Positions 47,700-52,775 of a stretch of 52,775 nucleotides of DNA are shown here, piece by piece. The stretch is from contig JFHB01000210.1 in assembly GCA_000729835.1 (NCBI GenBank), positions 1 to 52,775 of the forward strand, written 5' to 3'. How positions within the stretch are numbered: the first letter of the stretch is position 1; every line of letters starts with the position of its first letter. Origin of the DNA: Atkinsonella hypoxylon (lineage: Eukaryota > Ascomycota > Sordariomycetes > Hypocreales > Clavicipitaceae). The notes under the pieces were generated by a model. The model saw nothing but the letters and a program-made list of their open reading frames with translations, was not told the DNA's origin and did not search any database. The translations under genes and the position numbers were made by a program.

Positions 47700-50628
47700 G
47701 CTAAGTATTCTCTCTAGTTAAAATAGAATAAAACTATACTTATTTTTAGTAGTTTTTAAAAACTTTTTATATATTCTATTTAATCTAAGCTTATAGTCTT
47801 AATTCTAATTAGCTTTAAATCTTTAAATAATCTTAATATACTATTATTAAATCTTAGTTAGTCTTAAATATATAAATAAATAAACTTAACCTCTCTTCTT
47901 CTTAAAGCTAAAAATATAGAGACTACAGTATTAGCTTTTATAAAAGCTATAATAAATTATATATCTTAGTAAAGTTATAGGTAAATTATTAAGATTAAAT
48001 AATATTATTAATCTCCTTATAGCTTTTACGCTCTTCTTTAGGTATTATTAATAGATAAACTTCTATTATATACTTTAGATAATGTTATAGTAAAAGGTTT
48101 ACTTTAGCGTTATTATCCTTATAATTCTTTTTTTAGTATAGCTGTAATATATAGTCCTTAGAAACTATTTAATCTAATATATTATACTAAGCATTAGTAG
48201 GTTGTAATTTATTAGTATTTTGCTTAAAGTTGCTAGTGCCTTTACTATATTAGGCAGTATATTGTAGAGTATAGAGCTATTTATTAGCAGTAAAAGTCTA
48301 CTATCCCTCTAGATTAAGCCTAAACTTCTTAATGTAATTCCTAGAAATAGTTTTATTAAGCACTATACTATTTAGGGTCTTTAAACAGTAAGCACTAGTA
48401 ACTTTTGCTTAGCTATATACCTTAAAAGAACTATTCTATTGTATTACTAACTTTCTCTTTATTAATATATCTATAACCCTTTATATATTATATATAAGGA
48501 CTAAATCTTTAAGAATTAATTAATCTTTCTTCTTTTACAATAATACCTCTTAATTCTAATTTATTTAATTAGCTAAGTATTACTTAAATATAAAGACTTT
48601 TATATAAGCCTTTTAAATATCTACTTCCTTTTATTCTAGTATTTTAACTCTTACTTTAAAGAGATTCTATATTATTATAACTTCTAACTAATTAATTAAC
48701 CTTTAAGTAGGAAATTTAACTTCTAAAGAAAGAATAAGCTTCTAACTATAAATTAAGTAAAAAGTAGATTTACTGTATAATACTTATATAGCTGTATAGT
48801 CTATTAGTAGTGCCTTATTTAGCAATTTAAACTACTTTCTATTAAAACCTTCTATCTTTAAAAGGGTAAATATAAGCGTTTAATAACTAGCTTTAATAGG
48901 TAAATTAGCTTTTAGATTATACACTAATATCTTAATCCCTTTAATTCTAATAGCTTTAACTACTTTTTTAAGATTCCTATTATTAAGATCAAAAGAGTGG
49001 ACCGATCCAACTGAACCTAGGATTACAAAGCCTTATATATTTTTAACATATATTTTAACACCTATATATTTCTAGTTCTCTATTAAAAACTAGAATTTAG
49101 AAGACTTTAAATTATATAATTAGCTTTATTAGGAATTTCTAAATAGCTACAATATTAGTATACTATATAGAGCGTGTTTCTACCTATTTAGTAAGGTTAT
49201 ATCTTACTTCTAGAAGGTACTTAAAACTATAATTAAGTAGTATATATTAGGTATTAATATATATCTTATTAATTAAGTTGCCTAAAGCTACTAGTATTAA
49301 CAATTCTTTAGGCCTTTAAGGAGTAAACTTTTAGTATACTTTATAATAGAAAATTATTGCTTAAACTATATTCTAGAGCTCTTTCTAAAAGTATTTAATT
49401 CTAGCTACTTAAAATATAACTTCTATATCTTTATAACTTATTTACTTATATAAAGCCTTAATAATCTTCTTCTATTGCATTAAGTCTTTAATAACTAGAG
49501 TAAAACCCTTTATTATACTAATTAGTCTCTTCTATAATAGGCCTTTATCTAAGAAGTATTACTTAGCATTTATATAAAGTTACTTATACTTACTCTTATT
49601 TAGATTAAATAGTCTTTATAATATTAAAAGGAAATCTATAATTTATTAAGTTCTAGAAGTATAGTATACTCTATTGTATAGTTAAATCTTATTAACGTTA
49701 AGCTGTAAGTTAATAAAATCTTTAATATTCCTTTTAGCTGCTTAATTTAATGCATTAAAAGGTCTACCTTCTTTACGCAATAAAGTATTAGCTATTTTAT
49801 TCTTTTCTTCTAGAATATACCTAGCTGTAAAATTAAATAGTATAATATAGCTAATCTATTATATAATAAGCGCGCTAAAGACGTTATTAATAGCGCTATT
49901 AAGCTAATATATAAGCACCTAAGAATTAGTCTCTAGAGTAAAGGGAACTCTATAGAGATAAATTTATAGCCTTTTTAATATATAGATAATAGCTCTATAT
50001 TTCTACTTTATTCTATTATAATTAATTTCTAAATTGCTCTAATATCTACTTTTATATTATATAAAATGCTATTACCTATTAATAATTTATATTAAAACTG
50101 CTCTTTATTCTTTTAAGCTTATATTAACTATTAATATAATTTCCTTAGTGCTTAAACTAAGATTAATTATTATAAGAACTAGTGTAGTTATTATTATATA
50201 CTTAAAAACCTCTATAGTGTTCTTTTAGTTTAGTTCTTAAGTTTACTTAATACTCTTCTTAAGTAAGATTATAAGAGGCTTAGCTTTTATAGAGTAATAC
50301 TATACCTAAATATAATAATAGTTTATAAGCTTAAGAAAGAATTTAACCTTAAAGATATTCTTATACTCTATTTACTTTAGAATCTTTATTACCTTTACTT
50401 CTAAAGGTTTTCTTCTATTAGTGCTATATATAAATTTAACAATCTCTATAGTCTTTTAGTATAGCTTTAATTTTACAGTAGATATAGTATAACTAGCTAG
50501 CTTAATATTAATAAGGACTTTATTAATATTAATTAAATGCTCTATAATATATCTTTATATATTAAGTAACACTTTCTCTCTATTATAAGTAGTAGTAAAG
50601 CCTTTTACTGCAATATTATCTAAGAAAG
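47700..50628 (-). pseudogene. Gy-1 pol, copy B: integrase, RNase H, RT up to the LTR-3 insertion
   Basis: Inverted match to about 23125-25960 of copy A. The RT box FLDN lies at about 50617-50628, exactly where LTR-3 has inserted, so the insertion splits the polymerase active site. An 80-bp insertion interrupts the integrase at 48981-49060. Stops are TAA/TAG throughout. Confidence 0.85.
48981..49060. mobile_element. 80-bp insertion with TG...CA-like ends and a 5-bp target repeat
   Basis: In Gy-1 copy B an 80-bp segment, TATTAAGATCAAAAG to TATTTTAACA, lies between two CCTAT copies (48976-48980 and 49061-49065). Copy A has the uninterrupted sequence (24681-24690 inverted). The ends are TATTAA/TTAACA, or TGTTAA/TTAACA if one RIP change is assumed, a short inverted repeat of the LTR type. 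The first half is GC-rich (GTGGACCGATCC), the second half A/T-rich with TTTTTAACATATATTTTAACA-like repeats. It resembles no other LTR in the window. A very small solo LTR (TRIM/SMART-like) or a miniature DNA element are the candidates. Confidence 0.8.
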
Positions 50629-50950
50629 TGTTATGGACTCGAGCCTTAGGCTCGGGTCCTTCAGTAGAGGTAGGACAGCAGGAGAGGGACAGTGATCTAC
50701 GTAGGTAAAGGGATAGAAGCAGACTGCATTCGACTAGGGGTTAGCTGGACTTCGCAGAGCCCTAGAGAAAGGACCTTAGCTATAGAGCATATACTAAAAG
50801 GGGCTCCTAAGGGGAGGGACCTACCCCTAGATATATAGTATAGGGGCATAGGGAGGCTTCTAGTTCCTTCTCTCTTTCCCTTTCCTCCCTATGATTATAG
50901 TTCTCATTATAGATGCTAGTTAGCAGCAGCTACTAGGCCAGTCCATTACA
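50629..50950 (+). repeat. LTR-3 solo LTR with target repeat GAAAG
   Basis: 322 bp, TGTTATGGACTCGAG to CAGTCCATTACA, with inverted ends (TGTTATGGACT / AGTCCATTACA) and a perfect target repeat GAAAG (50624-50628 and 50951-50955). CpG and GC are kept. An 11-bp stem with a TTA loop (GGACTCGAGCC/GGCTCGGGTCC) lies at 50635-50659. A heavily mutated second copy is in the LINE at 14555-14877. No internal region or coding is seen, so the superfamily is unknown. Confidence 0.92.
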
Positions 50951-51898
50951 GAAAGGCTTATAAGTATAAGGAATTAGGTTAAAAAGAATTCTTTCTACTA
51001 TTTAAATAAATTAAGCAATAGAGTTAGTTGCTTCTTAAGGAAGTATATAAAGTTATAGAAACTCTATTGCTATTAAAATTATTGTTAAGTCTTTACTTTT
51101 CTCTATAAGTAGCACTTAGTTATAGCTTAACAGTAAATTAATAACTAAAAGTATCTTATATATTCTAAATTCTTTACTAAAAGCCTTTACTCCTTCTAGA
51201 ATATAGGCATTCTATATTGTAATCTTATTGTAGGCTATTATAAACAGCACTAGCTATATCTCTTTATTCTTCTTTATTACTAAAAAGTAAGGGTTTCTAT
51301 AAGATCTATAGCTCTTTTCTAATAATTTATACTAAAGCTTCTTTTTTAATAAATTAACTAGTCTTTCTTATAGGCTAATAGATATTAGTATTAACTTTAC
51401 TTTCTAAGCTCTATAAGCAACAGTATAGATAACTTAAGGTAGTATAACTAGAGGATTAATCTTTTTATACTCTAATAAGTTCTATATTAATACTATCTTT
51501 TAGTTATAGAGAATTTCCTTAAAAATATTAACTTCTTTTACTATTAAATATTCTTATACTTATTTAACTATTTAATTTAAACGCTCTTTTATTATTTAAA
51601 ATCCTTAAGGCTTTTTACTAAATCTTTCTATAATATATTTAGTGTATTTTCCTAATTTATTTAAGCATACTTTTACCTCTTTTTACCTTTTTTATTTCTA
51701 TTTAAGGTCTCTATTAAGCGTAAACCTATTTAAAGGAATATTATCTTTTAGTAGAATCTTATTAGCTTTCTACTTATATAATATATTTACCTTTAAATTA
51801 ATTAGTTATAATTGTCTTAAGGGCTAAATCTTCTTTATAGCCTCTTTAAGTTAGCTTCTATACTAGTTAGCTATTCTCTTTATTATAAGGTTAATAAT
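50951..51898 (-). pseudogene. Gy-1 pol, copy B: N-terminal RT and protease linker
   Basis: Inverted match to about 22180-23120 of copy A, including the NPYFLVIKKN motif (about 51275-51300). Interrupted on both sides by solo LTRs. Confidence 0.8.
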
Positions 51899-52590
51899 TG
51901 TTAAAAATAAGCTACCCTGTATAGCCTATTTTTATGCCTACTAGTTGCTCTATCACGTGACCCTCATTGGGTCTTGTTACGTTGATTTTTAGTAGAGATA
52001 TCGTTGTTACTAGATGCAAATATCTAGATTTGACTAAGGCAAAGTTGCCTAACCTATAGTCAACTTTAACTGCGATTTTCTCCACAACTAGCAATAGTAG
52101 AAATTCAAGAAGTATACCATTCGAAAGCTAAGAATTAGGGCTATTTAATGGTATAATTGTTGGATAGGGTTGCTTATAAGGGTTGCTTGTTATTAGTGGA
52201 ATTTGTTAAATTGTGCACGTAGGTGTCTCGTTTGTATAGCCGTAAGTCGATTTTTTTGTTTTTATATAGTAAATCTTTTTGCGGAAATTATAAAGTGGCC
52301 TATAAGCCCCTTCTAGCGACTATAGCCCGCTAATATAGTTAGTAGGTCTATAAGGGACTGGAAAGATTCAAGATCCTACCCTCACTGTTCGTTATAGCGC
52401 TCTCAATATAAAGATACTACTATTACAGTTATCTATTGCCTCTACGTGATCTATACTATACACTACAGCTTGATTTAGGCCGCTGCTGCTTCCACTACGT
52501 GATAATTGCTAGGAGCAATTACAGGTGCTAAATCTAAGAGACCACTACCCTCTTAGATATCTAGTCCTGTAATCCCTATTATTTTCAATA
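51899..52590 (+). repeat. Co-1 solo LTR with target repeat ATAAT
   Basis: 692 bp, TGTTAAAAATAAGC to TTATTTTCAATA, flanked by ATAAT (51894-51898 and 52591-52595). The empty site is seen in copy A near 22170-22180. It keeps more CpG than its host and shows the complete CTAAGAG/CTCTTAG and AATTGCT/AGCAATT inverted repeats. Confidence 0.94.
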
Positions 52591-52775
52591 ATAATAGCTA
52601 TACTCTTATTCTCTATTATTAATACTAGCTCCTTATTATTATTTAATTTAGCTTTAAGACTCTCTTTAACTATTTAATTATAGACTAAATCCTTAAATAA
52701 CTTATTAATTAAGATTAAATTAACACTAGTAGCTATTACTTTATCTATTATAGTCTTCTATTTAATACTTCTAGT
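52591..52775 (-). pseudogene. Gy-1 pol, copy B: protease-linker fragment at the window edge
   Basis: Inverted match to about 22000-22180 of copy A. Only a short piece is visible and no motif is present. The element continues out of the window. Confidence 0.7.

Larger units (their letters stand above)
35486..52775 (-). mobile_element. Gy-1 Ty3/Gypsy element, copy B (3' LTR to RT, runs off the window)
   Basis: The inverted counterpart of copy A. Its 3' LTR is split by Co-1 copy B (35486-35848, then 43738-43864). The body from 43865 follows copy A backwards: post-pol region (43865-47660), integrase and RNase H (about 47700-50200), then RT (to the window end). It entered the LINE at ...CTTATCTAG; the second target copy is beyond the window. 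It hosts three solo LTRs and one 80-bp insertion. Confidence 0.9.

Noticed and set aside
1..52775. Possible CRISPR array, biosynthetic cluster or host gene island
   Set aside because: No regularly spaced short repeats exist, and every coding-like stretch can be placed in a retrotransposon or in its extra frames. Low GC alone could suggest mitochondrial or bacterial AT-rich DNA, but the nested LTR elements and the RIP pattern exclude that.

Overview
This window is a retrotransposon graveyard from a filamentous ascomycete (Pezizomycotina). I see no host gene, tRNA, rRNA or CRISPR array. The sequence is very AT-rich with TpA everywhere. Recognisable retrotransposon frames are broken almost only by TAA and TAG. 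Conserved residues have changed in the way repeat-induced point mutation (RIP, C:G to T:A, mainly CpA to TpA) changes them: Asp to Asn, Cys/His to Tyr, Trp/Gln/Arg to stop, Glu to Lys. The species cannot be named from the sequence. A cluster like this is typical of an AT isochore, a pericentromeric block or an accessory region.

Layout by nested units, using my own labels. Co-1 is a Ty1/Copia family with LTRs of about 690-707 bp. Gy-1 is a Ty3/Gypsy family of about 11.7 kb with LTRs of about 484-490 bp. Gy-2 is a chromodomain Ty3/Gypsy element of about 9.95 kb with 243-bp LTRs. LTR-3 is a 322-bp LTR. There is also one non-LTR (Tad/I-like) LINE and one unnamed 80-bp insertion. Left part: a minus-strand Gy-1 copy (1-2061) sits in the reverse transcriptase of Co-1 copy C (2062-3279 and 13230-13846). 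A complete Gy-2 (3280-13229, TSD CTTAT) sits in the 3' untranslated part of the same Co-1 copy. Centre: the LINE (13847-15075 and 32232-35485) carries Co-1 copy A (15076-32231, TSD AGCAG), and copy A itself carries a complete Gy-1 (copy A, 18294-30025). Right part: Gy-1 copy B (minus strand, 35486 to the window end) enters the 3' end of the LINE. Its terminal LTR is split by Co-1 copy B (minus strand, 35849-43732, TSD ATGCC). Its body carries three solo LTRs (44553-44796, 50629-50950, 51899-52590) and the 80-bp insertion (48981-49060), each with a perfect 5-bp target duplication.

No element looks autonomous. The polymerase Asp pair is altered in Gy-1, Gy-2, the LINE and Co-1 A and B. Only Co-1 copy C keeps YVDD, and it is broken elsewhere. 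The most interesting points are: (1) the 80-bp element with TGTTAA-type ends and a TSD, whose empty site can be seen in the paralogous Gy-1 copy A; (2) RIP that falls away toward the outer edge of each element, so the same LTR position is mutated on the inner side and spared on the outer side; (3) extra, unrecognised reading frames downstream of integrase in both Gypsy families; (4) a Co-1 primer-binding site matching the anticodon arm of initiator tRNA-Met; and (5) short solo LTRs that keep their CpG while lying in heavily mutated hosts.
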